Assembly: GCA_035476635.1 (NCBI GenBank) | Contig: DATILI010000109.1 | Location: forward strand, 1 to 52,759 | DNA from: DATILI01 sp035476635 | Lineage (GTDB): Bacteria > Pseudomonadota > Gammaproteobacteria > Burkholderiales > Burkholderiaceae_C | Length of the DNA stretch: 52,759 nucleotides | Direction of reading: 5' to 3' | Shown here: one piece after another, positions 17,246 through 24,727 of the stretch | Layout of the letters: every line of letters begins with the position of its first letter | Numbering within the stretch: position 1 is the stretch's first letter | Made by a program: the position numbers and the translations under genes | The notes under the pieces: model-generated | What the model saw: only the letters and a program-made list of their open reading frames with translations | What the model was told of the DNA's origin: nothing | Database searches by the model: none

Positions 17246-18862
17246 CTATGCAGCCCGCGCGCGCAGCGTGCGGCTGAGCAGCACGACCGGAATCAACCCG
17301 ACCAGCACCAGTGCCAGCGAAGGCAGCGCGGCCTCGCCCAGGCGCTCATCGCGCGCGAGCTGGTAGGCGACGACGGCAAGCGTGTCGGAATTGAAGGGGC
17401 GCAGCACCATCGTGGCGGGCAGCTCCTTCATCACGTCGACGAACACCAGCAGGCCGGCGGCCGCGGCCGAGCGCTTGAGCAACGGCCAGTGCACGCGCGC
17501 TAGCAGGCCGAAGCCACCGGTGCCCAGCATGCGCGCGGAGTCGTCGAAGCTGGCAGGGATGCGCGCATAGCCGCTTTGCAGGGACTGCAGCGCCACTGCG
17601 CTGAACCGCACCAGATAAGCCCAGACAATGCCCAGCGCCGTGGCCGTCACCCAATAGCCCGCGCTGGCTTGCGGCATCGCGGCTTGCAGCCAGCCCACGG
17701 GCAACAGCAGCCCCACCACGATCACCGCGCCCGGCACCGCGTAGCCCAGGCCCACCAGGTGCGCGACGCCGCGTGTCACGGTGTCGGGCGCGCGGCGCAG
17801 GCTGAACGCCAGGCTCAATGCCAGCGCCACGGCCAGAACGGCGCTGATGGCGCCCAAGCGCACGCTTTGCAGTGCCCATTGCACGAAGCGGTCCCAAGGC
17901 AGCACCGACCAATCGGCGGCCAGCGGGCGCAGCATGAACAAGACCGGCAGCACGAATCCCATCAGCACCGGCAAGGCGCAAATGATCCACGCCGCCAGCG
18001 CCCGGCGCCCATGCAAGGCAATCGGCTGCGACTCGGCCGAGCCGGCGCGCGCGCCGCGCCCCACGACAAAGCGCATGCGCCGTTGTGCACGGTGCTCCAG
18101 CCCGAGAAGCAGCGCCACCACCACCAGCAGCATGGTGGCCAGCTGCGCGGCGGCCACGCGGTTGTCCATGGACAGCCAGGCCTTGTAGATGCCCGTGGTG
18201 AAGGTCTGGATGCCGAAATAGCTGGACACGCCGAAGTCGGCCAGCGTTTCCATCAGCGCCAGCGCCACGCCGGCGGCAATCGCCGGCCGCGCCAGCGGCA
18301 TGGCCACGCGGCGGATGCGCCGGGAAAGCGGCGCACCGAGCAGGCGGGCCGCCTCCATGAGGTGGGCGGCGCGCTCGCTCAAGGCCGCGCGCGCCAGCAG
18401 GTAGACGTAGGGATAGAGCGAAAACGTGAACACCCAGGCGGCGCCGCCCACGCTGCGCACCTCGGGAAACACGCGGCCTTGCAGGCTGAAAGTGGCGCGC
18501 AGCCAGTTCTGCAGCGGCCCACTGAATTGCAGGAAGTCGGTGTAGGCATAGGCCACCACATAGGCCGGCATGGCCAGCGGCAGCAGCAACGCCCATTCGA
18601 ACGTCTTGCGGCCGGCAAAGTCAAACAGCGTGACGGCCGCCGCAGTGCCGCTGCCAACGGCCGCCACCCCGATCGCCACCAGCACGCACAACAGCAGCGA
18701 TGTCCAGGCGTAGTCGGGCAGCACGGTGCGGCTCATCTCCTGCAGAATCTGCGCGGACTGGCTGTCCCACTGCAGCCACGAGGCGAATACGGCCAGTACC
18801 GGCAAGGTCAGCGCGACAGCGAGCAAGAGCAGCAGGGCCTGCTGAAGGCGGCGTGATGGCAT
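17246..18862 (-). CDS. fbpB: Iron(III) ABC transporter permease, FbpB/SfuB type
   Basis: A 538-residue inner-membrane permease made of two fused six-helix units. Each carries an EAA-loop for ATPase contact: EAARLLGAPLSRRIRRVAMP near residue 196 and DSARMLGTGGFGLLARVHWP near residue 446. The duplicated layout and length are typical of FbpB/SfuB ferric-iron permeases, which take iron from a periplasmic FbpA. The start at 18862 (MPSRRLQQ) precedes the first helix. An upstream ATG at 18922 would lie inside the Fur-like site. Its ATPase partner is divergent, which is less usual than a single operon. No FbpA-like binding protein is in the window. Confidence 0.88.
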   Translation of the reverse strand: MPSRRLQQALLLLLAVALTLPVLAVFASWLQWDSQSAQILQEMSRTVLPDYAWTSLLLCVLVAIGVAAVGSGTAAAVTLFDFAGRKTFEWALLLPLAMPAYVVAYAYTDFLQFSGPLQNWLRATFSLQGRVFPEVRSVGGAAWVFTFSLYPYVYLLARAALSERAAHLMEAARLLGAPLSRRIRRVAMPLARPAIAAGVALALMETLADFGVSSYFGIQTFTTGIYKAWLSMDNRVAAAQLATMLLVVVALLLGLEHRAQRRMRFVVGRGARAGSAESQPIALHGRRALAAWIICALPVLMGFVLPVLFMLRPLAADWSVLPWDRFVQWALQSVRLGAISAVLAVALALSLAFSLRRAPDTVTRGVAHLVGLGYAVPGAVIVVGLLLPVGWLQAAMPQASAGYWVTATALGIVWAYLVRFSAVALQSLQSGYARIPASFDDSARMLGTGGFGLLARVHWPLLKRSAAAAGLLVFVDVMKELPATMVLRPFNSDTLAVVAYQLARDERLGEAALPSLALVLVGLIPVVLLSRTLRARAA

Positions 18863-18900
18863 GCGATGTGGGGAGAGTGGGGAACCGGGGATGGATGAGA

Positions 18901-18929
18901 TGCAAATGAGAATTGTAAGCATCTACAAT
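18901..18929. promoter_or_regulatory. Fur-like site and overlapping divergent promoters of the iron transporter genes
   Basis: The 15-mer at 18907-18921, TGAGAAT-T-GTAAGCA, matches the 7-1-7 Fur consensus at about 10 of 14 defined positions. It overlaps a plus-strand -10 box TACAAT (18924-18929), which lies seven bases before the ATPase ATG. It also overlaps a minus-strand TACAAT (18917-18912) facing the permease gene. This position would let Fur block both promoters when iron is plentiful. Confidence 0.5.
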
Positions 18930-18936
18930 CATCTCG

Positions 18937-20007
18937 ATGTTCCTCGAAGTTTCCACGCTGCGCGTGCAGTACGCCAGCCGCGCCCAGCCCGCCGTGAACG
19001 ATGTGTCGTTTGGCCTGGCCGCCGGCGAGATCGGCGTGCTGATCGGGCCCTCGGGCTGCGGCAAGACCACGCTGCTGCGTGCCGTCGCCGGCCTGGAGCC
19101 GGTCAGCGGCGGGGAGATCCGGCTTTCGGGCGAAGTGGTCGGCGCGGTCACCCACAGCGTTGCGCCGGAAGCGCGCCGCATCGGCATGGTGTTTCAGGAC
19201 TATGCGCTGTTCCCGCATCTGGACGTGGGGCGCAACGTGGGCTTCGGCATCCATCATTGGCCGCGCGCCGAGCGCATCCGCCGGGTTGCCGAAGTGCTGA
19301 TGCTAGTGGGCCTGGACGGCATCCAGCGGCGCTATCCGCACGAATTGTCCGGCGGCCAGCAACAACGCGTGGCACTGGCGCGCGCGCTCGCGCCGCAACC
19401 ACAGCTGCTGCTGCTGGACGAGCCCTTTTCCAATCTTGACGTCGACCTGCGCGAGCGGCTGGCGCACGAGGTGCGCGGCATTCTGAAAGCAGCAAAGGCC
19501 ACCGCCCTTTTCGTCACGCACGACCAGCTCGAGGCCTTTGCCATCGGCGACGCCATCGGCGTCATGCACGAAGGCCGCCTGCACCAATGGGACAACGCCT
19601 ACACGCTGTACCACCGCCCGGCCACGCGCTTCGTGGCGGACTTCATCGGCCATGGCGTATTCACACCCGCGCAGATCAGCCGCAACGGCCATGGCGTGGT
19701 GGTGCACACGGCGCTGGGCGAGCTCAGCGACATGCAGGAATGCCCGCTGCCCGAGGCCTTTGCCGGCGGCGAGTGCGATGTGCTGCTGCGTGCCGACGAC
19801 ATCGTGCATGACGACAGCGCGCCGGTGAAGGCCGAGATCGTGCGCAAGGCGTTTCGCGGATCGGAGTTTCTCTACACGCTGCGCCTCAAGAGCGGCGAAA
19901 TCGTGCTGGCCCATGTGCCCAGCCACCACGACCACAAGCTCGGCGAATGGATCGGGATCCGCACCGAAGTCGACCACGTGGTGACGTTCGAGCGCGATCC
20001 GCTCTGA
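18937..20007 (+). CDS. fbpC: Iron(III) ABC transporter ATP-binding protein, FbpC type
   Basis: A 356-residue ATPase. It has Walker A GPSGCGKTTLLRAVAGL near residue 36, Q-loop VFQDYALFPHL, signature LSGGQQQRVALARAL near residue 138, Walker B LLLLDEPFSNLD and the H-loop VTHDQLEAF. The last 120 residues form a TOBE-like regulatory domain (DVLLRADDIVHDD). This arrangement fits the FbpC/PotA-like importer subfamily. No ribosome binding site precedes the ATG and the -10 box ends seven bases before it, suggesting a leaderless transcript. It energises the permease encoded on the other strand and ends directly against plsC. Confidence 0.88.
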   Translation: MFLEVSTLRVQYASRAQPAVNDVSFGLAAGEIGVLIGPSGCGKTTLLRAVAGLEPVSGGEIRLSGEVVGAVTHSVAPEARRIGMVFQDYALFPHLDVGRNVGFGIHHWPRAERIRRVAEVLMLVGLDGIQRRYPHELSGGQQQRVALARALAPQPQLLLLDEPFSNLDVDLRERLAHEVRGILKAAKATALFVTHDQLEAFAIGDAIGVMHEGRLHQWDNAYTLYHRPATRFVADFIGHGVFTPAQISRNGHGVVVHTALGELSDMQECPLPEAFAGGECDVLLRADDIVHDDSAPVKAEIVRKAFRGSEFLYTLRLKSGEIVLAHVPSHHDHKLGEWIGIRTEVDHVVTFERDPL

Positions 20008-20751
20008 TCAGGCTTCCTGCTCGCGCAGCGCCTGCACCGCGTCACGCAGATCAGCGGTGAAGTGGCGCCGGTCGCGCCCCTCGGCCTGTTGCGGCTGGCC
20101 GAAGCGGACCACCGCCGTGATGCCCGGCGCCGCCAGGGTGCGCCAGATGGAGCCGAACAGCGTGTCGTCGCCGATGTAGCACGGCGCCAGGCTGGTCTGG
20201 CCGCTGCCTGTATCGATAAAGCGCAGGGCCACCGGCTGCACCGGAGCCTGCGCCGAGATGGCGGCCTGCACGAGATTGGCATGAAAGGGCAGCAGGCTCA
20301 CACCGTCGCTCGTCGTGCCCTCCGGGAACACCGCCAGCACCTCGCCGCCGCGCAAACTCGCTGCCATATGGTGCACCACCCGCATCGCATCGCGACGCGA
20401 TTCGCGCTCGATGTACAGCGTGCCCGCACCGGTGGCCAGGGTGCCGATCAGCGGCCATCGCTTCACGTCGGCCTTGGACACAAAGCGGCAATGCCGCGCC
20501 GCGTGCATGACCACGATATCGAGCCACGAAATGTGATTGGCCACCAGCAGCACCGGGCCTCCTTGCGGTGGCTGGCCGTGCACCGCCAGCGCAATGCCCA
20601 GCAAACGCAGCATCTCCTTGGCCCATGCCTGCACGCGCAGATCGCGCTCCAGCGGTGCCAGGCGCGGAAACCGCAGCTGTATCGTTGCGTAGCCAACCAG
20701 CACATGGGCCAGGCCGCGCAGCAGCCGCCACAGCGCTGACCCGAGCCTCAC
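20008..20751 (-). CDS. plsC: 1-acyl-sn-glycerol-3-phosphate acyltransferase (PlsC family)
   Basis: A 247-residue inner-membrane enzyme that transfers an acyl chain to lysophosphatidate in phospholipid synthesis. The conserved acyltransferase blocks are visible: NHISWLDI (HX4D, near residue 71) and the glycerolphosphate-binding FPEGTTSDG near residue 145, plus an N-terminal hydrophobic segment. The start is a GTG at 20751 that overlaps the pyrC' stop as GTGA, so it is translated by coupling. The frame continues upstream only as a shadow within pyrC'. A lyso-ornithine or other lipid acyltransferase of the same family remains possible. Confidence 0.88.
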   Translation of the reverse strand: MRLGSALWRLLRGLAHVLVGYATIQLRFPRLAPLERDLRVQAWAKEMLRLLGIALAVHGQPPQGGPVLLVANHISWLDIVVMHAARHCRFVSKADVKRWPLIGTLATGAGTLYIERESRRDAMRVVHHMAASLRGGEVLAVFPEGTTSDGVSLLPFHANLVQAAISAQAPVQPVALRFIDTGSGQTSLAPCYIGDDTLFGSIWRTLAAPGITAVVRFGQPQQAEGRDRRHFTADLRDAVQALREQEA

Positions 20752-22061
20752 GCGTTGCGGCCCATGATCGCAGCGTCGTAGGCGACTTGCCCGCCGACCA
20801 CGGTATGGCGCACCCTGCCTGGCAATTCGTAGCCGGCGAATGGCGTGTGCTTGCCCTGGCTCTTCAACGCGCCGGGCTCCACCACCCAGGCAGCCTGCGG
20901 GTCGAACACGCAGACATCGGCCACGCCGCCGACGACCAACTGGCCGACGCTGGCCTGCAGCGTGCCCAGCGACGTACCGAGCACACGGGCTGGCTCGCTG
21001 GTGAGCACGGCCAGCGCACGCATGAGGCCGATGCCGCTTTCCTGGCCCCATTTGAGCGCCAGGCCCAGCAGCAACTCGACACCGGTGGCGCCGGGCTCCG
21101 CCTCGGCAAAGGGCAGCGTCTTGGCGTCTTCGTCCACCGGCGTGTGGTCGGACACCAGCGCGTCGATGGTGCCGTCGGCCAGCGCCTCGCGGATGGCGTC
21201 GCGGTCGCGCTGCTGGCGCAGCGGCGGGTGCAGCCGGGCGCGGCTGTCGAAGTAGCCAATATCGACATCGGTCAGGTGCAGCGAATTGATGCTGACGTCG
21301 CAGCTCACATTCAAGCCGTCGTCCTTCGCCTGCCGCATCAGCGCCAGGCCAGCGGCGCTGCTCAGGCGGCACAGGTGAACGCGGGCACCGGTGCCACGCA
21401 CCAGCTCGAAGATGGTGTGCAGCGCGATGGTCTCGGCCGCCACCGGCACACCGGAAAGGCCCATGCGCGTGGCCAGCGGCCCGCTGGCGGCCACGCCCTT
21501 GCCCAGGTGCAGCTCCTGCGGCCGCAGCCACACCGTGTAGCCGAAGGTGTTGGCATATTGCAAGGCGCGCTGCAGTACCTGCGTGTTGGCCAGCGGCACT
21601 TCGGCCTGGCTGAAGCCGACGCAACCGGATTCGGTCAGCTCGGCCATCTCGGTGAGCACCTCACCCTGCAGGTTGCGGGTCAAAGCGCCCAAGGGGAACA
21701 CGCGCGATTGGTGCAGCTTCTCGGCCCGGAACTTGAGCATTTCCACAAGACCCGGTTCGTCCAGCACCGGATCAGTGTCGGGTGGGCACACCAGGCTGGT
21801 CACGCCGCCGGCGACCGCGGCCGCCATCTCGGATTCGAGCATGCGTTCGTGCTCATGGCCAGGTTCGCGCAGGCGCACGGCCAGATCCACCAGTCCCGGT
21901 GCCACGATGCAGCCTGAGGCGTCGATCACCTTGTTGGGCTGGAAATCGGGTGCGATTCTGTTGATCGCGATGATCCGGCCGGCAGCGATGGCGATGTCGC
22001 AGACTTCGTCGAAATTGGAAGCCGGGTCAATCACCCGGCCGTTCTTGATCAGTAGTTTCAT
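20748..22061 (-). CDS. pyrX: Dihydroorotase-like protein lacking metal ligands (PyrC'/PyrX)
   Basis: A 437-residue amidohydrolase-family protein next to pyrB. Active dihydroorotases have the motif DxHxHxR after the first strand. Here it reads D59-L-A61-V-R63-L-R65, so both metal histidines are gone. The usual HVST histidine is replaced (LCRLSSAAG), and the carboxylated-lysine/HAED region is not recognisable. The SDHTP aspartate remains. In Pseudomonas the inactive homologue (pyrC', also called pyrX) is needed to assemble the dodecameric aspartate carbamoyltransferase. I infer the same role here, with the catalytic PyrC encoded elsewhere. The gene lies 17 bases after pyrB. Confidence 0.88.
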   Translation of the reverse strand: MKLLIKNGRVIDPASNFDEVCDIAIAAGRIIAINRIAPDFQPNKVIDASGCIVAPGLVDLAVRLREPGHEHERMLESEMAAAVAGGVTSLVCPPDTDPVLDEPGLVEMLKFRAEKLHQSRVFPLGALTRNLQGEVLTEMAELTESGCVGFSQAEVPLANTQVLQRALQYANTFGYTVWLRPQELHLGKGVAASGPLATRMGLSGVPVAAETIALHTIFELVRGTGARVHLCRLSSAAGLALMRQAKDDGLNVSCDVSINSLHLTDVDIGYFDSRARLHPPLRQQRDRDAIREALADGTIDALVSDHTPVDEDAKTLPFAEAEPGATGVELLLGLALKWGQESGIGLMRALAVLTSEPARVLGTSLGTLQASVGQLVVGGVADVCVFDPQAAWVVEPGALKSQGKHTPFAGYELPGRVRHTVVGGQVAYDAAIMGRNA

Positions 22062-22078
22062 GCGTGAACCTTAGCGCC

Positions 22079-23041
22079 TCATGCCTCGTTACCGGCCACG
22101 ATCGACATCACGGCCATGCGCACCGCGATGCCGAACGTCACCTGCGGCAGGATGACGCTTTGCTTGCCGTCGACCACGGCGGAGTCGATCTCCACGCCGC
22201 GGTTGATCGGGCCTGGATGCATCACGATGGCGTCGGGCTTGGCCAGTTGCAGCTTCTCCGGCGTCAAGCCGAAGCTCTTGAAGAATTCCTGGCTCGAGGG
22301 CAGCAGGGCGCCGCTCATGCGCTCGTTCTGCAGGCGCAGCATGATGACGACGTCAGCGCCCTTGATGCCCTCCTCCAGCGTATGGCACACGCGCACGCCC
22401 ATTTGCGCCATGTCGCCGGGCACCAGCGTCTTCGGGCCGACCGCGCGCACTTCGGCGCAACCCAGGGTAGTCAGAGCGTGGATGTCGGAGCGCGCCACGC
22501 GCGAATGCAGCACATCACCCACGATGGCAACGGTGAGGTTGGAGAAATCCTTCTTGTAGTGCCGGATGGTGTACATGTCCAGCAGGCCCTGCGTGGGGTG
22601 CGCATGGCGGCCGTCGCCGGCGTTGACCACGTGCACATGCGGTGCCACGTGCTGTGCGATCAGGTAGGGCGCACCCGATTCGCCATGGCGCACCACGAAT
22701 AGATCAGCCGCCATCGCCGAGAGATTCGCGATGGTGTCCAGCAGCGACTCGCCCTTGGAGGCCGAAGAGCGGGCGATGTCCAGGTTGATGACGTCAGCCG
22801 AAAGCCGCGTGGCCGCGATCTCGAACGTGGTGCGGGTGCGCGTGGAGTTCTCGAAGAACAGGTTGAACACGCTTTTGCCGCGCAGCAGCGGCACCTTCTT
22901 GACCTCGCGGTCGCTGACGCTGACGAAGTTGGCCGCCGTGTCGAGGATGTGCGTGACGATGTCACGCGGCAGCCCCTCGATGGACAGCAGGTGGATCAGC
23001 TCGCCGTTCTTGTTGAGTTGGGGATTGCGTTTGTAAAGCAT
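22079..23041 (-). CDS. pyrB: Aspartate carbamoyltransferase catalytic subunit
   Basis: A 320-residue cytoplasmic enzyme that joins carbamoyl phosphate and aspartate, the first committed step of pyrimidine synthesis. Diagnostic motifs are the carbamoyl-phosphate site FFENSTRTRTTFE near residue 63, the HAHPTQGLLDMYT block, RLQNERM and the C-terminal HPGPINRGVE. It sits three bases after pyrR and 17 before the inactive dihydroorotase. This is the arrangement of class A ATCases built from PyrB and PyrC'. No pyrI is present. Confidence 0.97.
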   Translation of the reverse strand: MLYKRNPQLNKNGELIHLLSIEGLPRDIVTHILDTAANFVSVSDREVKKVPLLRGKSVFNLFFENSTRTRTTFEIAATRLSADVINLDIARSSASKGESLLDTIANLSAMAADLFVVRHGESGAPYLIAQHVAPHVHVVNAGDGRHAHPTQGLLDMYTIRHYKKDFSNLTVAIVGDVLHSRVARSDIHALTTLGCAEVRAVGPKTLVPGDMAQMGVRVCHTLEEGIKGADVVIMLRLQNERMSGALLPSSQEFFKSFGLTPEKLQLAKPDAIVMHPGPINRGVEIDSAVVDGKQSVILPQVTFGIAVRMAVMSIVAGNEA

Positions 23042-23044
23042 GCC

Positions 23045-23623
23045 TTAGGTTTGCTCCACATGAAAGCTGAAAACGCCGGCCGCATCGCGCGCCAGCGCCA
23101 GCAATTGCGTGGCCGGCAGCGCCACCCGGGCCGCGGCGAAATCGGGCTGCACGGGCAATTCGCGCCCGCCACGATCCACCAGCACCGCCAGGCGGATGTT
23201 GGCCGGGCGGCCGTAGTCAAAGAGCTCGTTCAGCACCGCGCGGATGGTGCGGCCGGTGTAGAGCACGTCGTCCAGCACCAGGATGTCGGCACCGTTCACA
23301 TCGAACGGCAGCACGGTCTGGCCGCCAGCAGACAGGCCGCGCTGGGCGAAGTCGTCACGGTGCATGGCCGATGAAATGCTGCCGGGTGCGCCGGCGAGGC
23401 CCAGGTCCTTGTGCAGGCGCTCGGCCAGCCAGGCGCCACCGGACGTGATGCCGGCGAGCTGCGTCTGCGGCGTCCGCATCGCCCGTACCCCGCGCAACAG
23501 CTCGCGGTACAAGGCTTCGGCATCAAGATAAAGAGCCCCCACGCTTGCCACTGCGTGTGCTGCGCTGCCCCCCGAGGGGGCCGCAGTGCCTTGGGGCGGC
23601 CCGGCGTCACTGGGAGTACTCAA
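23045..23623 (-). CDS. pyrR: PyrR pyrimidine operon regulator / uracil phosphoribosyltransferase
   Basis: A 192-residue phosphoribosyltransferase-family protein with the PRPP motif ILVLDDVLYTGRT near residue 115 and a SGGAWLAERL segment near residue 61. PyrR proteins regulate pyr genes by RNA binding and may have uracil phosphoribosyltransferase activity. The start is a TTG at 23623, supported by AAGGAG six bases upstream and by overlap with the ruvX stop. The first 30 or so residues (starting STPSDAGPPQG) are low-complexity and are encoded by a palindromic repeat. The conserved domain begins at LYLDAEALYREL. A GTG just before that point is possible but has no ribosome binding site. Confidence 0.88.
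   Translation of the reverse strand: MSTPSDAGPPQGTAAPSGGSAAHAVASVGALYLDAEALYRELLRGVRAMRTPQTQLAGITSGGAWLAERLHKDLGLAGAPGSISSAMHRDDFAQRGLSAGGQTVLPFDVNGADILVLDDVLYTGRTIRAVLNELFDYGRPANIRLAVLVDRGGRELPVQPDFAAARVALPATQLLALARDAAGVFSFHVEQT
23531..23614. repeat. GC-rich palindromic repeat inside the 5' end of pyrR
   Basis: The core is CCCCCC-GA-GGGGG (23568-23580), flanked by GCCGC and a second arm GGGGCGGCCC at about 23593-23602 that can pair with the first GGGCCGC. From memory, elements of this shape are common between genes in Comamonadaceae. Here the element lies in frame directly after the pyrR start codon and is apparently translated. Only one copy is visible in the window. Confidence 0.6.
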
Positions 23624-24039
23624 GTAATGCTCCTTAAAAACTGTTCAAGAATGATGCAGGCCGACGCTGCATCGGCATCCTTCGCGCCGCCGGAAAGCGC
23701 CTCGGTGGTGGAGTAGCGTTCATCTACCTCATACACCGGCAAACGAAAACGGCCGTGCAGCTGGCGGGCGAATTTTCGCGCCCGCACGGTATTCTCGTGG
23801 CTTGCGCCGTCCGGGTGAAAGGGCACGCCGACCACCAGCGCATCAGGCTGCCATTCGCGGATGCGGGCTTCGATCTGCGCAAAGCGCGCATCGCCCCCCT
23901 CGGCCTTGATGGTGGGCTGCGGCTGAGCGCTCTTGAGCAGGCGGTTTCCCACGGCCACGCCGGTCCGCTTGGTACCGAAATCGAAAGCCAGAAATGTTTG
24001 AAGTTGAGGTGGTGGGTCGGTGGCAGCCACAACGCTCAT
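23620..24039 (-). CDS. ruvX: RuvX/YqgF-family putative Holliday junction resolvase
   Basis: A 139-residue RNase H-fold nuclease. The first acidic motif is FLAFDFGTKRTGVAVGN near residue 20. Then come the LVVGVPFHPDG block and the C-terminal VDERYSTTEAL with KDADAASACIILEQFL. The family is linked to processing of 16S rRNA 5' ends and to Holliday junctions. The ATG at 24039 overlaps the yqgE stop as ATGA. It is in the same operon as yqgE and the pyr genes, an order that recurs in betaproteobacteria. Confidence 0.93.
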   Translation of the reverse strand: MSVVAATDPPPQLQTFLAFDFGTKRTGVAVGNRLLKSAQPQPTIKAEGGDARFAQIEARIREWQPDALVVGVPFHPDGASHENTVRARKFARQLHGRFRLPVYEVDERYSTTEALSGGAKDADAASACIILEQFLRSIT

Positions 24040-24635
24040 GCGTGCCCCGCATCGGGCGACAGCATCCATGACTGCAATCCCAGCAGGCCCATGGCCTTCT
24101 CGTAGCGCTGCTCGACCGGCGTGTCGAATATCACCGTCAGGTCCGCACCCACGGTGAGCCAGCTGTTTTCAGCCAGCTCGGACTCCAGCTGCCCCTCACC
24201 CCAGGCTGAATAACCAAGCGAGACCAGGACCTTGCGCGGGCCGGCGCCGGTGGAAATGGCTTCCAGCACGTCCTTGGAGGTGGTCATTTCCAGGCCGCCC
24301 GGAATCATCATGGTGGATGCGTAGATGGATTCGTCCGTCGGCGCATCGGCCGCCAGCATGGCTTCATGGAGCACAAAGCCGCGCTCGGTCTGAACCGGGC
24401 CGCCCTGGAACACCGGTGCCTCCGTCAGGTCGTCGCGCCGCAGGGGCAACTCCACCTTTTCAAACAGGCGCTTGAGATTGATGTCGCTGGGTTTGTTGAT
24501 GACCAGGCCGAGCGCGCCGCGCTGGCTGTGTTCGCACAGGTAGACCACGCTTTTCGCAAACGCCGCGTCCTCCATCCCGGGCATCGCGATCAGGAAATGA
24601 TGCGTCAGGTTGATGGGATCGGAATGGTCGGCCAT
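24036..24635 (-). CDS. yqgE: YqgE/AlgH family protein
   Basis: A 199-residue cytoplasmic protein of the YqgE/AlgH (UPF0301) family. It has N-terminal HHFLIAMPGMEDAAFAKSVVYLCEH, the GALGLVINKP block near residue 41, VFQGGPVQTERGFVLH near residue 74 and LGYSAWGEGQLESEL near residue 140. Its biochemical role is not established. It is first in the six-gene operon running to plsC. No ribosome binding site precedes the ATG, and a TAAAAT -10 box ends seven bases upstream, suggesting leaderless translation. Confidence 0.95.
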   Translation of the reverse strand: MADHSDPINLTHHFLIAMPGMEDAAFAKSVVYLCEHSQRGALGLVINKPSDINLKRLFEKVELPLRRDDLTEAPVFQGGPVQTERGFVLHEAMLAADAPTDESIYASTMMIPGGLEMTTSKDVLEAISTGAGPRKVLVSLGYSAWGEGQLESELAENSWLTVGADLTVIFDTPVEQRYEKAMGLLGLQSWMLSPDAGHA

Positions 24636-24663
24636 GGCGTCAATTTTAACCCCGCCACTGCGT

Positions 24664-24717
24664 AAAAAAGCGCCGCTTGGGCAAGCCGGCCGCCGGTAGC
24701 CATCGGCTATCGGCGGC
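24664..24717 (-). terminator. Probable intrinsic terminator of the pil-chp operon
   Basis: An inverted repeat with 13-base arms (24689-24701 and 24705-24717, one G-T wobble, loop ATC) lies eleven bases after the chpA stop. On the minus strand it is followed by a small GCTTG/CAAGC hairpin and then six T residues (24669-24664). It separates chpA from the yqgE operon on the same strand. Confidence 0.6.
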
Positions 24718-24727
24718 TGTGACGGGA

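Noticed and set aside
17576..18856. A 426-codon plus-strand frame over the iron permease
   Set aside because: His/Gln/Arg-rich antisense shadow; the minus strand encodes a clear 12-helix permease with two EAA loops.
20751..21624. The 5' extension of the plsC frame through pyrX, making a 538-residue protein
   Set aside because: The extension lies wholly in pyrX in another frame and is low-complexity; the GTG at 20751 with a GTGA overlap gives a normal PlsC length.
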